A DNA stretch of 64,000 nt, taken from the NCBI GenBank assembly GCA_936936565.1, contig CAKZIX010000030.1, positions 1 through 64,000 of the forward strand, in the 5' to 3' direction. This document shows, piece by piece, positions 24,930 to 34,024 of the stretch. The position numbers and the translations under genes are program-made. Source of the DNA: an uncultured Nocardiaceae bacterium (GTDB taxonomy: Bacteria; Actinomycetota; Actinomycetes; Mycobacteriales; Mycobacteriaceae). The number at the start of each line of letters is the position of its first letter. The first letter of the stretch is position 1. The notes under the pieces are model-generated. The model worked only from the letters and a program-made list of their open reading frames with translations. It searched no databases and was not told where the DNA came from.

Positions 24930-26204
24930 TCACTCAATCCCGTTACGGACGAGGGTCAGCCCGGCGTCGGCGACGGCCGCGGCGTCGACGACGTTGCGGG
25001 TGTCCACCACCGTGCGGCCCGCAAGTTCGCCCCGAATCCGGCTCCACCCCAGCCGCGCAAACTCCGGCCATTCGGTGAGCACCACCAGCGCGGCGGCGTC
25101 CTGGGCGGCGGCGTAGGGATCGGCGACGATGTCCAGGCCGGGCGGCAGCGCGCAGTCCGCGGTCACCGCCGGGTCGTAGGCGCGCACGCGGGCCCCGGCG
25201 TCGAGCAGGGCCCCGGCCACGCGCAGCGCCGGCGACGCCCGGCAATCGGCAGTGCCGGCCTTGAATGCCAAGCCCAGCAACCCGATTCGCGCATCACGCA
25301 ACGGCACCGCGGCGCGCACCTTGGCGACCGTGCGGGCCACCTGCCGGTCGTTGACCTGCACTGCGGATGCGGTCACCGCCAACTCGAGGCCGTGCTCGCG
25401 TCCGGTGCCCAGCAGCGCGCTGGTGTCCTTCGGCAGGCACGATCCACCCCAGCCGGGTCCCGGCCGCAGAAAATGCGGCCCGATGCGCGGGTCCGCGCCC
25501 AGGCCCGCGGCGACGTCGCCGATGTTCGCGTGCACCGCCTCGCACAGTTCGGCGAGCTCGTTGACATACGAAATCTTCAGCGCCAGAAAGGCATTGCTCG
25601 CGTACTTGGCCAGCTCGGCACTCTCGAAGCCGGTCCGGATCGTCGGGGCGGGCAGGCCGGCGTACAACGCGGCGACCCGGTCGGCGGCCGCGTCGCACTG
25701 CGCGCCCACCACGATCCGGTCCGGATGCAAGAAGTCGTCGACGGCGTGCGCCTCGCGCAGGAATTCCGGGTTGCCGACGACGGTCAGCCCGGTGCCGGCG
25801 AGGCCGGCCTGTAACCGGGCCGCGGTGCCCACCGGCACCGTCGACTTGGTGACGACGACGCTGCCGGGGCGCACGACCTGCGCGAGTGCGGTGACCACCT
25901 CGTCGACGGCGCGCACGTCGGCCAGTCCGGCGGCACCCGTGGGCGTCGGTACCGCGACGAACACGATTTCGGCGTCAGCCAGGTCGCGCAGTTGCGTACT
26001 GAATTGCAGTCGGCCGCAAGCAATTCCGTCGTGCACCAGCTCGGCGAGCCCAGGTTCGCGCAGCTCCACGACGCCGTTGCGCAGCGCGGCCACCAGTTGT
26101 GCGTCGACATCGACACCCGTCACACAGTGACCGAGCCGCGCCAGTCCGGCCGCAGTGGTCAGCCCGACGTAACCGGTCCCGACGACGCCTACCTCAGTGG
26201 GCAA
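24930..26204 (-). CDS. UDP-glucose/nucleotide-sugar 6-dehydrogenase
   Basis: A 424-residue NAD-dependent enzyme oxidising a UDP-hexose to the uronic acid, most likely UDP-glucose to UDP-glucuronate. It has the N-terminal Rossmann motif VGVVGTGYVGL, the catalytic Cys256 in GWGGSCLPKD, and the C-terminal domain with LLGLAFKAGTADCRASPAL. The TTG start at 26204 overlaps the upstream GT9 gene by 11 bases. With the UDP-xylose synthase encoded at 34025-34999 it forms a two-step route from UDP-glucose to UDP-xylose in the same operon. Confidence 0.93.
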   Translation of the reverse strand: MPTEVGVVGTGYVGLTTAAGLARLGHCVTGVDVDAQLVAALRNGVVELREPGLAELVHDGIACGRLQFSTQLRDLADAEIVFVAVPTPTGAAGLADVRAVDEVVTALAQVVRPGSVVVTKSTVPVGTAARLQAGLAGTGLTVVGNPEFLREAHAVDDFLHPDRIVVGAQCDAAADRVAALYAGLPAPTIRTGFESAELAKYASNAFLALKISYVNELAELCEAVHANIGDVAAGLGADPRIGPHFLRPGPGWGGSCLPKDTSALLGTGREHGLELAVTASAVQVNDRQVARTVAKVRAAVPLRDARIGLLGLAFKAGTADCRASPALRVAGALLDAGARVRAYDPAVTADCALPPGLDIVADPYAAAQDAAALVVLTEWPEFARLGWSRIRGELAGRTVVDTRNVVDAAAVADAGLTLVRNGIE

Positions 26205-27147
26205 CGGTCCGCTCCGCACCGTCGAAATCGTCCAGCTGCGCGAGCACCGCCTGCAAAACCAGGCGGGTGCTGAGCAGCAACAGGCCCGGGTCGGGCGCCC
26301 CGGCGTGCGGATCGCCGACGTCGCCGACCCACAGCACCCGGTGCTTGCGATCCGGCGGTGGGCCCCACACCCGCGGCGGCGTCGGACCGAACAGCAGCAC
26401 CGACGGCGTGCCGTAGGCGGTGGCCAGGTGCCCGACGCCGGTGTCCCCGCAGACGACCAGGCGTGCCGCGTGCACCACCGCCGCCAGGCCGTCGAGGTCG
26501 AGCCGGCCCGCGAGCACGGCACGGTTCGGCAGTTCCGCCCGGTGGGCGACCGCCGCCGCGAGCGGACGCTCGGCGGTGCTGCCGGTAACCACCACGGGCA
26601 GGTTGCGCGCGGCCAACTGGCGCGCGACCGCCGCGAAGCGCTCCACCGGCCAGCGCCGCGCGGCGGACCCGGCGCCCGGATGAATCACCACCGCGCGAGG
26701 CCACGGCGACTCGGTGTCCGGCGCCGGTAGGAACAGGTCGGCGCGGTCGGCCGGCAGGCCCGCGAATTCCATCAGGCGGCACCACCGATCCACCTCGTGC
26801 AGGCCGTCGCGCCACTGCAGTCCCGGCAGCTGCGGGAAATTCGGGTGGCGGTGGGTGAGCAGGTCGGCGGGCTGCATCTGGGTCAGGTAGTCGATGCTGT
26901 CGGGCCCGCGTCCGTGCAGATTCACCGCCAGGCGCACCGGCGCCGCCGGGGCGGCACCGCCGCCCAGGCTCGGCGTGGGCAAGATGTCGTCCACCGCGCC
27001 GGTGAGCCGGGCGATCGGCGCCAGCCCGGCCGGTGCGGCGAGCCGGATGTGCTCGCGCGGGTACGCCCGGCGCAGCGCGCGCAGGGCCGGCACTGCGGTG
27101 AGCAGGTCGCCGAGCCCGAGCGCCCGCAGCACGACGATCACGGCCAC
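26194..27147 (-). CDS. Glycosyltransferase family 9 (heptosyltransferase-like), copy A
   Basis: A 317-residue cytoplasmic GT-B enzyme. The N-terminal RALGLGDLLTAVPALRALRRAYP, the central VVIHPGAGSAARRWPVERFAAV and the C-terminal CGDTGVGHLATAYGTPSVLLFGP are the GT9/ADP-heptose heptosyltransferase signatures. In Gram-negatives this family adds heptose to the LPS core. Here, beside HldE and GmhA, it should add an activated heptose to an unknown acceptor. GTG 27147 overlaps the SDR stop by 10 bases. Confidence 0.9.
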   Translation of the reverse strand: MAVIVVLRALGLGDLLTAVPALRALRRAYPREHIRLAAPAGLAPIARLTGAVDDILPTPSLGGGAAPAAPVRLAVNLHGRGPDSIDYLTQMQPADLLTHRHPNFPQLPGLQWRDGLHEVDRWCRLMEFAGLPADRADLFLPAPDTESPWPRAVVIHPGAGSAARRWPVERFAAVARQLAARNLPVVVTGSTAERPLAAAVAHRAELPNRAVLAGRLDLDGLAAVVHAARLVVCGDTGVGHLATAYGTPSVLLFGPTPPRVWGPPPDRKHRVLWVGDVGDPHAGAPDPGLLLLSTRLVLQAVLAQLDDFDGAERTVAH

Positions 27148-27833
27148 GAGGACTCTTTCGACGAGCACACCACCAGTTCGCGGATCTCGCAGCCGATCGG
27201 CTGGCGCAGTACGTGCAGCACCTGCGCGGCGACGTCTTCGGGCCGGCTCAGCGCGGCGTCGGGCGGCGGCTGGTACTGCGCGGGGCGGCCGTCGAAGAAC
27301 GGCGTGTCCATGCCACCGGGGATCAGCAGGGTCACCCCGATCTCGCCGGCGGTCTCGGCGGCCAGGGCACGAGTGAGCCCGACGACGCCGAACTTCGACG
27401 CGCAGTACGCGGTGGCGTCGGGCAGCGCCTTGATGCCGAGGGTGGACGCGCAGGTCACCACGCGCCCGCGGGTGGCGCGCAGGTACGGCAGCGCGGCGCG
27501 AATCACCGCCGCGGTGCCGAGCAGATTCACCTGGATCACCCGCTCCCAGTCCTTGGCGGGCACGTCGGCGAGCTTGCCGCACGAGTCGATGCCCGCGGCG
27601 GTGAACACGCCGTGGATCTCGCCGTGCACGTGCTCGGCCAGTTCGTCGACCGCGAGCCGGGTGGCCTCGGTGTCGGCCAGGTCGGCCCGGGCGAACGCAA
27701 CGTCTCCCGGCGGCGGCGTGCGGTCCAGTACCAGCGGCGTGCCGCCGGCGGCCGCGACGGCACCGACCGTGGCCGCGCCGAGCCCGGACGCGCCGCCGGT
27801 GACGATGATGTTCCCGATTGTGTTGGGCAGCAT
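27138..27833 (-). CDS. Classical short-chain dehydrogenase
   Basis: A 231-residue NAD(P)-dependent oxidoreductase with the TGGASGLG cofactor loop (12-19) and the Ser130-Tyr143-Lys147 triad (TCASTLG, YCASK). It lies inside the glycan operon between hldE and GT9-A, so it probably modifies a sugar or linker intermediate. It is a classical short SDR, not the extended type of HldD or RmlD, so it is not a likely heptose epimerase. A 9-base gap separates it from hldE. Confidence 0.85.
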   Translation of the reverse strand: MLPNTIGNIIVTGGASGLGAATVGAVAAAGGTPLVLDRTPPPGDVAFARADLADTEATRLAVDELAEHVHGEIHGVFTAAGIDSCGKLADVPAKDWERVIQVNLLGTAAVIRAALPYLRATRGRVVTCASTLGIKALPDATAYCASKFGVVGLTRALAAETAGEIGVTLLIPGGMDTPFFDGRPAQYQPPPDAALSRPEDVAAQVLHVLRQPIGCEIRELVVCSSKESSWP

Positions 27834-27842
27834 GGTTTCTCC

Positions 27843-29255
27843 TCAGGCGATGGTCGCGGCGGCCTGCACCAGGCGGGTGGTGGAGTACCCGTCGAGCACG
27901 GGCACGAACACCACCTCGCCGCCGGTGCGGCGCAAGGTCGCGGCTTCGGGTAGGTCTCGGTCGGCGTAGTCGGCACCCTTGACCCACACGTCGGGCCGCA
28001 GGTGCGACAGCAGTTCGGTCGGGGTCGGTTCGTCGAACACGGCAACGGCGTCGACGGCGGCCAGCGCGCGCAGCACCCGCGCCCGGTCGGCGGCGGTCAC
28101 CACCGGCCGACCCGGCCCCTTGGCGCGCCGCACGGAGGCATCCGAGTTCAGGCACACGATCAGCGCGTCGCCCAGGCGGCGGGCCTGCTGCAGCAGGTCC
28201 ACGTGTCCGGCGTGCAGCAGATCGAAGCAGCCGCCCGCGGCGACCAGGCGGCCGCCGCTGCGGTGCACGCGCTCGGCCAGTGCGAGCGGATCGTCGCCGA
28301 GCGTGGGCAGTGTCGACGTGCCGCCCAATGCGCCGCTGGTGCCGCTTGCGCCGGGGGCGCCGACGTTCGCGGTGGTGCCGACGGCGCCCGCTCCGCCCGC
28401 GGCGACGAATTCCGCTGCCGTGGCGGTCGCGATCCGCACCGCCGCGGCGACGCTCGCACCACGATGCAGCGCGGCGAGCGCGGCGCTGGCGAACCGGTCA
28501 CCCGCACCGCACGAGTCGGTGGCGGTGCGGCGACGGTATTCGGTGGGCACCGGGACGTGGACCGGCGCCGAATCCGGCCCGGACAGCACCGCCCCGGATG
28601 CGCCGACGGTCACCGCGACCGCGCGCGCGTGCCAGCGGCGCGCCAGCGCGGCGGCCTGGGCGTCCGGATCGTGGGGCCCGCCGGCGAACATCGCGGCCTC
28701 GGCCCGGTTCGGGGTGACCAGCGTGGCGCCGGCGACCGGGGTGGCGCCATTTGGGTGCGGATCCCACACCAGCGGAACCGATTCGGCTGCGGCGGTGAGC
28801 AATTCGCGCAGCTGCGGGTGCGCGGTGACGCCATGCCCGTAGTCGGACACCAGGATCGCCCCGGCGGCGCGGATCGCGTCGACGGCGCGCTGCGGCAGCG
28901 GATCGGTCGCCGCGCGCGCGTCGCCGGAATCCAGCCGGACGACCGAATGCCCGCCGGCGCGCACCCGCAGCTTGGTGACAGTGCCGCCGGTTGCGGACAG
29001 TGGCACCACATCCATTGCGGGGCAGAGCAATTCGCCGAGACGGCGGGCGCCGTCGTCGCCGCCGAGCGCACACACCAGCCGCGTGGGCCCGGCCGCCGCC
29101 GTCAGGGTGGCCGCCAGCCCGGCACCGCCCGCGCGGTCCCGGCGCACGCCGACATCGACCACCGGGACCGGCGCATCGGGACACAGCCGCGTCGCGCTGC
29201 CCTCGACGTCGACGTCGAGCAGGACGTCGCCGACCACCACCAGCGGGCTGCTCAT
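27843..29255 (-). CDS. hldE: Bifunctional heptose 7-phosphate kinase / heptose 1-phosphate adenylyltransferase
   Basis: A 470-residue two-domain enzyme. The N-terminal PfkB/ribokinase-type kinase (about 1-290) has GDVLLDVDVEG and the anion-hole/catalytic motif DSCGAGD (247-253). The C-terminal nucleotidyltransferase has GCFDLLHAGH (342-351) and AADRARVLRAL. Together they phosphorylate D-glycero-manno-heptose 7-phosphate at C1 and later adenylylate it to ADP-heptose. A low-complexity Gly/Ala/Thr linker (about 286-318) joins the domains. ATG overlaps the gmhA stop (ATGA). Confidence 0.93.
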   Translation of the reverse strand: MSSPLVVVGDVLLDVDVEGSATRLCPDAPVPVVDVGVRRDRAGGAGLAATLTAAAGPTRLVCALGGDDGARRLGELLCPAMDVVPLSATGGTVTKLRVRAGGHSVVRLDSGDARAATDPLPQRAVDAIRAAGAILVSDYGHGVTAHPQLRELLTAAAESVPLVWDPHPNGATPVAGATLVTPNRAEAAMFAGGPHDPDAQAAALARRWHARAVAVTVGASGAVLSGPDSAPVHVPVPTEYRRRTATDSCGAGDRFASAALAALHRGASVAAAVRIATATAAEFVAAGGAGAVGTTANVGAPGASGTSGALGGTSTLPTLGDDPLALAERVHRSGGRLVAAGGCFDLLHAGHVDLLQQARRLGDALIVCLNSDASVRRAKGPGRPVVTAADRARVLRALAAVDAVAVFDEPTPTELLSHLRPDVWVKGADYADRDLPEAATLRRTGGEVVFVPVLDGYSTTRLVQAAATIA

Positions 29256-29854
29256 GAGTCCTGGGCGCCGGCTCGAGGTCCGCACGAGGCGCGCTCCAGG
29301 TGCGCGTCGAGGCTGGTGCACAGCGCGTGGATCAGCACCAGGTGCATCTCCTGCACGGTCGCCACCGACGGTGCCTCGACGGCGATGGCGTCGTCGCACA
29401 GGGCGGCCAGCGGGTTCGGGGCCGGGCCGGTGAGCGCCCACGTGGTGACGCCGATGTCGTGGGCGGCCTTCGCCGCCGCGACGACGTTGCCGCTGGTGCC
29501 GCTGGTGGACAGCGCGACGAGCACGTCGCCGGGACGGCCGTGCGCGCGTACCGGGCGCGCGAACTGGTCGTCGGGGCCGTAGTCGTTGACGATCGCGGTG
29601 CCCGACGAGGTGTCGGCGTGCAGGGCGATGGCCGACAGCGGCCGGCGTTCGCCGCGGAACCGCCCGACCAGCTCGGCGGTGAGGTGCTGCGCTTCGGCAG
29701 CGCTGCCGCCGTTGCCGCAGGCGAGCAGGCGTCCGCCCGCGTCGAAGACGGTGGCCAGATGTGCGCCCCAGCGCTCGACAGTGGCCAGCACGGCCGCGTT
29801 GTCGACCAGCGCGGCGCCCAGCGCGTCCAGGTGTTTCTCCAGGGGTGCGGTCAT
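29252..29854 (-). CDS. gmhA: Sedoheptulose 7-phosphate isomerase
   Basis: A 200-residue SIS-domain isomerase making D-glycero-D-manno-heptose 7-phosphate, the entry step of activated heptose synthesis. GNGGSAAEAQHLTAELVGRF is the GmhA phosphate-binding loop and VQEMHLVLIHALC holds the conserved metal/catalytic His region. It overlaps both neighbours by four bases. Gene order gmhA-hldE matches dedicated heptose clusters. Confidence 0.93.
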   Translation of the reverse strand: MTAPLEKHLDALGAALVDNAAVLATVERWGAHLATVFDAGGRLLACGNGGSAAEAQHLTAELVGRFRGERRPLSAIALHADTSSGTAIVNDYGPDDQFARPVRAHGRPGDVLVALSTSGTSGNVVAAAKAAHDIGVTTWALTGPAPNPLAALCDDAIAVEAPSVATVQEMHLVLIHALCTSLDAHLERASCGPRAGAQDS

Positions 29855-30855
29855 GACGGACCTCCCAATCGGTGCACGGCGTCCAGAATCTGGCGGTCGG
29901 TGATGCCGTCCAGGCACGGATGGCCCGGAATCGGGCAGTTGCGGGCGCGGCTGCCCGCGCACCCGGCGTGCTGATCACCGAGCAGCACCGTCGGCACCCC
30001 GAATGGGGCCCAGCGCGCCGCGGGTACCACCGGGGCGAACAACGACACCACCGGGGTGCCCACCGCGGCGGCCAGGTGGGCCGGGCCGCTGTTCGGTGCC
30101 ACCAGCACCGACGCACCCGCCAGCACCGCGGCGAGCTCGACAAAAGTTGTTGTGCCACACAGATTTATGGTCCCGGGGACGGGAGCCGGGAGATCCTCGT
30201 CGGGGCCGCCGGTGACCACCACCCGATGTCCGGCGCCCAGCAGTGTTTCGATCATCGTCCGGCTGCGCTGCTCCGACATGCGCCGCGCCGGCACCGCGGC
30301 GCCCGGGTGCACGGCCACGTATCCGGGTGGTCCGGTGCGCGGTCGCATGTCGGGCAGCGGGGTACGGATGCGCAGCCCGCCGTCGTCACCGGTGGGCAGT
30401 CGGTACCCGGCCGCCTCGGCCAGCGACAGCGCGCGCACCGGCTCGGGAATGTCGGTGTCGGCGGTGCGCCGCAGATCCAGCAGGGATCCCGGATAGTCGG
30501 TGCTGGTCGCACCGATCCACGGCACCCCGGCCATGCGCAGCAGCAGCGCCAGGGGCAGCGGCGACTGGTGGAACGAGGTGCAGATCAGCGCGCGGTCCAG
30601 CCGCAGGTCGCGCAGCTGCTTGACGAGAGCTGCCACGCCGTCTGCGGCGAGTTCGGGCGGGTCCAGCACCACCCACGGCGCCTCGTACTCGAGCACGTCG
30701 CCCACCCCGGGCAACAGTTCGGCGGCGGCGCGCCCGCGCGGTCCGGCGAGGTAGACGACGTGCGCCCCGCTCGCGGCCACTGCCCGCACGGCGGGCCCGG
30801 TGAGCAGCACGTCGCCCGCGCTGTCCAAGCGTGCGATCAAGACCCGCTCGGTCAT
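29851..30855 (-). CDS. Glycosyltransferase family 9 (heptosyltransferase-like), copy B
   Basis: A 334-residue GT-B enzyme related to copy A. It has ARLDSAGDVLLTGPAVRAVAA at the N-terminus, VAVHPGAAVPARRMS in the middle and VLVAPNSGPAHLAAAVGTPVVSLFAP at the C-terminus. The C-terminal ARNCPIPGHPCLDGIT cysteine pair is also common in such actinobacterial GT9 proteins. Two GT9 genes suggest at least two heptose transfers. ATG 30855 follows a GAGGTG site; a 55-base gap with a repeated 14-mer precedes it. Confidence 0.9.
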   Translation of the reverse strand: MTERVLIARLDSAGDVLLTGPAVRAVAASGAHVVYLAGPRGRAAAELLPGVGDVLEYEAPWVVLDPPELAADGVAALVKQLRDLRLDRALICTSFHQSPLPLALLLRMAGVPWIGATSTDYPGSLLDLRRTADTDIPEPVRALSLAEAAGYRLPTGDDGGLRIRTPLPDMRPRTGPPGYVAVHPGAAVPARRMSEQRSRTMIETLLGAGHRVVVTGGPDEDLPAPVPGTINLCGTTTFVELAAVLAGASVLVAPNSGPAHLAAAVGTPVVSLFAPVVPAARWAPFGVPTVLLGDQHAGCAGSRARNCPIPGHPCLDGITDRQILDAVHRLGGPS

Positions 30856-30910
30856 GCGGGCACCTCGCGCGCTCGTTGCCGGCGGGCGCTTGCGAGGACA
30901 CCTCGCGCGC

Positions 30911-32356
30911 TCATCGGCACCCCCGCAACGCATCCGCGACGGCGGTGGCCAGGTCGGGTGCCACGCGCGGCGCCTGTTCGATCTCGTCGGGCAGCGTGCG
31001 GGCGGTCGGCACGAGCACCGCGTGCGCGCCCGCAGCCTGCGCGGCCGCCACGTCGGCGCCGATGTCGCCGACGACGACGCAGCGGCTGGGCGCCACGCCC
31101 AGATCGCGGGCCGCGGCGACGATCATGCCCGGACGCGGCTTGCGGCAGTCGCAGCCGTCGGCGGGCCCGTGCAGACACTGTTGCCAGGTGTCGAACGGGC
31201 CGAGCAGTTCGTGCACCCGGCGATTCACCCGGTCGAGTTCCTCGGGGGCGATCAGCCCGCGCGCGACGCCGGACTGGTTGCTGACCACGCCCACCCGAAT
31301 CCCGCGCGCCCGCAAGGCGTTCAACACTGCGGCGGCGCCGGGGACGGGGCGTACCTGGGCCGGGTCGGCCAGGTAGGGCACGTCGACGATCAGGGTGTCG
31401 TCGCGGTCGAACAGCAGCGCCGCCGGCCGGCGCGGTCGGTGGCGCAGTTCGCCGCGCAACCGGTGCCAGCAGGCCACCGGCGGGATGAGCGCGCTGGTGA
31501 GCAACACGGTGCCGAGCTCGCGCGGGGTGCGCGGACCGGGCGCGATCCGGCGTGCGGCGAACTCGGCGGTCAGCGCCGCCCAGACGGCGAGCGCGCGGCG
31601 GTCGGCGAGCGCGGCGAGCAGTGCCGCCGTGGTGACCGCGTGGCTGCGCAGCCGGCCCGGGCCGTCGCCGATGCGGGTGCGCCACTGCGGTCCGTGCTTG
31701 CGGCGCATCAGCACGTCGTCCGCGTTGCCGGCCTGCGCGCGCACGCTGGACAGCAGCGTCCCGGTGGCCGGTGGATGGGTAGTCACGCGCGCGCCGTGCA
31801 CGATGCGCCGGCCGCGCTCGAGCAGTCGCAGCGCCAGGTCGGCGTCTTCGCGGTAGGCGCGGCGGAACTGTTCGTCGAAGCCGCCGACATCGGCGAGCGC
31901 GCTGCGCCGGTAAGCCATGTCGGCGGTGATCCAGCGGGCCCCCGCCAGCCCCGCGGTGCCCCGCTCGGCGTCGGTGGGCCGGCGCCCGGCGGGCAGCGGA
32001 ACATGAAGGCGTGCTTGCGATCCCGCAATGTCGTCGGACAGTCCGCGCAGGTCGGCGGCGAGCACCGTGCGCCAGATCGCCGACACCGTCACGTCGTCGT
32101 CGAGGAAGGCGATCCACTCCGATCGGGCCGCCTGCCAGCCGCGGTTGCGGGCCGCGGCCGGTCCGCTGCCGTGCGAGCGGACGGTGCGCAGCGGCAGCCG
32201 CAGGCCGGGTAGCGGCAGTGGGCTCGGCGCGGTGCGGTCGTCGACCACGATCACCTCGCGCGGCGGCGGGCCGGCGCCGTGATCGATGGCGCGCAGCAAC
32301 TCTGCGAGGGTGGCCCGGCCGATGGTCGGGATCACCACGGTGTAGTCGACCGTCAT
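30911..32356 (-). CDS. Fusion: GT2 glycosyltransferase + GmhB-like heptose bisphosphate phosphatase
   Basis: A 481-residue two-domain protein. Residues 1-300 are a GT-A glycosyltransferase of family 2 (TVVIPTIGR, VIVVDDR, FLDDDV at 84-89, GGFDEQFRRAYREDADLALRL). Residues about 312-475 are a HAD phosphatase with DRDDTL (Asp317, Asp319), VVSNQSGVARG and the GmhB zinc site C394-x-H396...C402-D-C404 followed by RKPRPGM. The phosphatase should remove the 7-phosphate from heptose 1,7-bisphosphate, the step between HldE's two reactions. Fusing it to a transferase is unusual. It overlaps the carbamoyltransferase stop (ATGA). Confidence 0.9.
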   Translation of the reverse strand: MTVDYTVVIPTIGRATLAELLRAIDHGAGPPPREVIVVDDRTAPSPLPLPGLRLPLRTVRSHGSGPAAARNRGWQAARSEWIAFLDDDVTVSAIWRTVLAADLRGLSDDIAGSQARLHVPLPAGRRPTDAERGTAGLAGARWITADMAYRRSALADVGGFDEQFRRAYREDADLALRLLERGRRIVHGARVTTHPPATGTLLSSVRAQAGNADDVLMRRKHGPQWRTRIGDGPGRLRSHAVTTAALLAALADRRALAVWAALTAEFAARRIAPGPRTPRELGTVLLTSALIPPVACWHRLRGELRHRPRRPAALLFDRDDTLIVDVPYLADPAQVRPVPGAAAVLNALRARGIRVGVVSNQSGVARGLIAPEELDRVNRRVHELLGPFDTWQQCLHGPADGCDCRKPRPGMIVAAARDLGVAPSRCVVVGDIGADVAAAQAAGAHAVLVPTARTLPDEIEQAPRVAPDLATAVADALRGCR

Positions 32357-33972
32357 CGCGACACCAGGAACGGCCCGATGGCCAGCAGGTCGATGGGCGC
32401 GGAACCGAAGCATTCGAGGGCGTCGCGCGGGGAGTCGACCATCGGGCGGCCGGCGGTGTTCAGGCTGGTGTTCACCACGACGGGCAGGCCGGTGCGGTCC
32501 TCGAATCGGGCGAGCATCGCGGCCGGCAGCGGTTCGGTGTCCGGGTCGACGGTCTGCACGCGCGCGGTGCCGTCGACGTGTGTCACGGCGGGTAGCCGGT
32601 CCCGCCACGGGTCGCGCACGTCGTGGACGAAGAGCATGTACGGGCTGGGCAGCGGCCCGCGAGCGAAGATGTCGGCGGCGCGGTCGGCCCGGACCATCGG
32701 GGCCACCGGGCGGAACTTCTCGCGGCCCTTCACCGCGTTGAGGCGGTCCAGGTTTGCCGCGGTGCCCGGGTGGGCCAGCAGCGAGCGGTGGCCGAGGGCG
32801 CGCGGCCCGAATTCGGCGCGGCCCTGGAACCAGGCGACGATCCCGTCGTCGGCCAGTGCGTGGGCGACGGCGGCGGGCAGGTCGGCGGGGCGCCGGTAGG
32901 CGACGTGTGCCTCCCGCAGGGTGTGTTCGATCTCGGCGTCGTCGAATCCGCGACCGAGTGCCGGGCTGCGCATCGGGGTGATCGGGTCGCCGGCTTCGGC
33001 GGCGAGGGTGAGGGCGGCCCCGAGTGCGGTGCCGGCATCGCCGGCCGCGGGCTGCACCCAGATCCGCTCGAACGGGCCTTCGGCGTGCAGCCGGGTGTTG
33101 GCGACGCAGTTCAGCGCCAGCCCGCCGGCCATGGTGAGCGTGCGGGCGTGGGTGCGCCGGTGTAGCCAGCGCGCGAGGTCGAGCAGCACGTCCTCGACGA
33201 CGGCTTGCACCGAGGCGGCCAGGTCGGCGTGTTCGGCGCGCATGTCCGCGCCGGGGTGTCGCGCCGGCGCGAGCGCCGACCAGTCGATGGGCAGGGTGCG
33301 GAATCCGCCGGGCACGGCGTACACCTGCCGCGCCAGCTCCGCGGCGAAGCGGGGCGTGCCGTAGGACGCGAGCGCCATCACCTTGTACTCGTCGCTGGAA
33401 CGCAGGAAGCCCAAGTGTTCGGTCAGGGCTTCGTAGCACAAGCCGAGCGAGTGCGGAAGTTGTTGTGCGGCAAGGATGTCCAGTTTGCCGTCGCGATACT
33501 CGCCGGCCAGCATCGAGGTCGCTTCGCCGCGCCCGTCGGCCACCAGCACCGCACCGTCACCGTCGGGAGCGGCCAGCCCGCTCGACGCGGCGTGCGCCAC
33601 GTGGTGGCGCACGAAGCGCACCTTGCCCGGATCCAGTCCGGGCAGCGCGGTGGCCAGGAACTGCGGGGCGCGCTGGGCGAACGTGGTGCGCAGCGGCTCC
33701 CAGCCGGGATCGAGCCCGGCGAGCTCGTGATCGACCAGCCGCGGATCGTAGGAGTAGCCGACGGCGTCCAGGTCGGCCGCGTCGATGCCGCCGGCGCGCA
33801 GGCACCAGGCGGCGGCCAGCTCGGGCTGTTCCCACGCCGCGAACGGCACCGGGCGCTTGCCGTGCTTGCGTCGGCTGAAGCGCTCTTCCTCTGCGGCAGC
33901 GACGATTTCGCCGTCCACGACGAGGGCGGCCGCCGAGTCGTGGAACACCGCGTTGATACCCAACACCCGCAT
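32353..33972 (-). CDS. NodU/TobZ-type carbamoyltransferase
   Basis: A 539-residue enzyme that transfers a carbamoyl group from carbamoyl phosphate, via carbamoyl-AMP, to a hydroxyl, often on a sugar. The N-terminal domain has FHDSAAALVVDGEIVAAAEEERFSR and metal-binding HHVAHAASS; the C-terminal domain has WFQGRAEFGPRALGHRSLLA. ATG 33972 follows AAGGAG by 7 bases. Inside a sugar-nucleotide operon it probably carbamoylates the heptose or another residue of the glycan. Confidence 0.92.
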   Translation of the reverse strand: MRVLGINAVFHDSAAALVVDGEIVAAAEEERFSRRKHGKRPVPFAAWEQPELAAAWCLRAGGIDAADLDAVGYSYDPRLVDHELAGLDPGWEPLRTTFAQRAPQFLATALPGLDPGKVRFVRHHVAHAASSGLAAPDGDGAVLVADGRGEATSMLAGEYRDGKLDILAAQQLPHSLGLCYEALTEHLGFLRSSDEYKVMALASYGTPRFAAELARQVYAVPGGFRTLPIDWSALAPARHPGADMRAEHADLAASVQAVVEDVLLDLARWLHRRTHARTLTMAGGLALNCVANTRLHAEGPFERIWVQPAAGDAGTALGAALTLAAEAGDPITPMRSPALGRGFDDAEIEHTLREAHVAYRRPADLPAAVAHALADDGIVAWFQGRAEFGPRALGHRSLLAHPGTAANLDRLNAVKGREKFRPVAPMVRADRAADIFARGPLPSPYMLFVHDVRDPWRDRLPAVTHVDGTARVQTVDPDTEPLPAAMLARFEDRTGLPVVVNTSLNTAGRPMVDSPRDALECFGSAPIDLLAIGPFLVSR

Positions 33973-34024
33973 CGTGCGCTCCTTTCGCCGTCGCAGATCG
34001 CCCGAGAAGCGGTTCGCCGCCGTC

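Noticed and set aside
27138..27833. The operon SDR as a heptose epimerase (HldD)
   Set aside because: At 231 residues with a classical YxxxK site it lacks the extended substrate domain of HldD-type epimerases.
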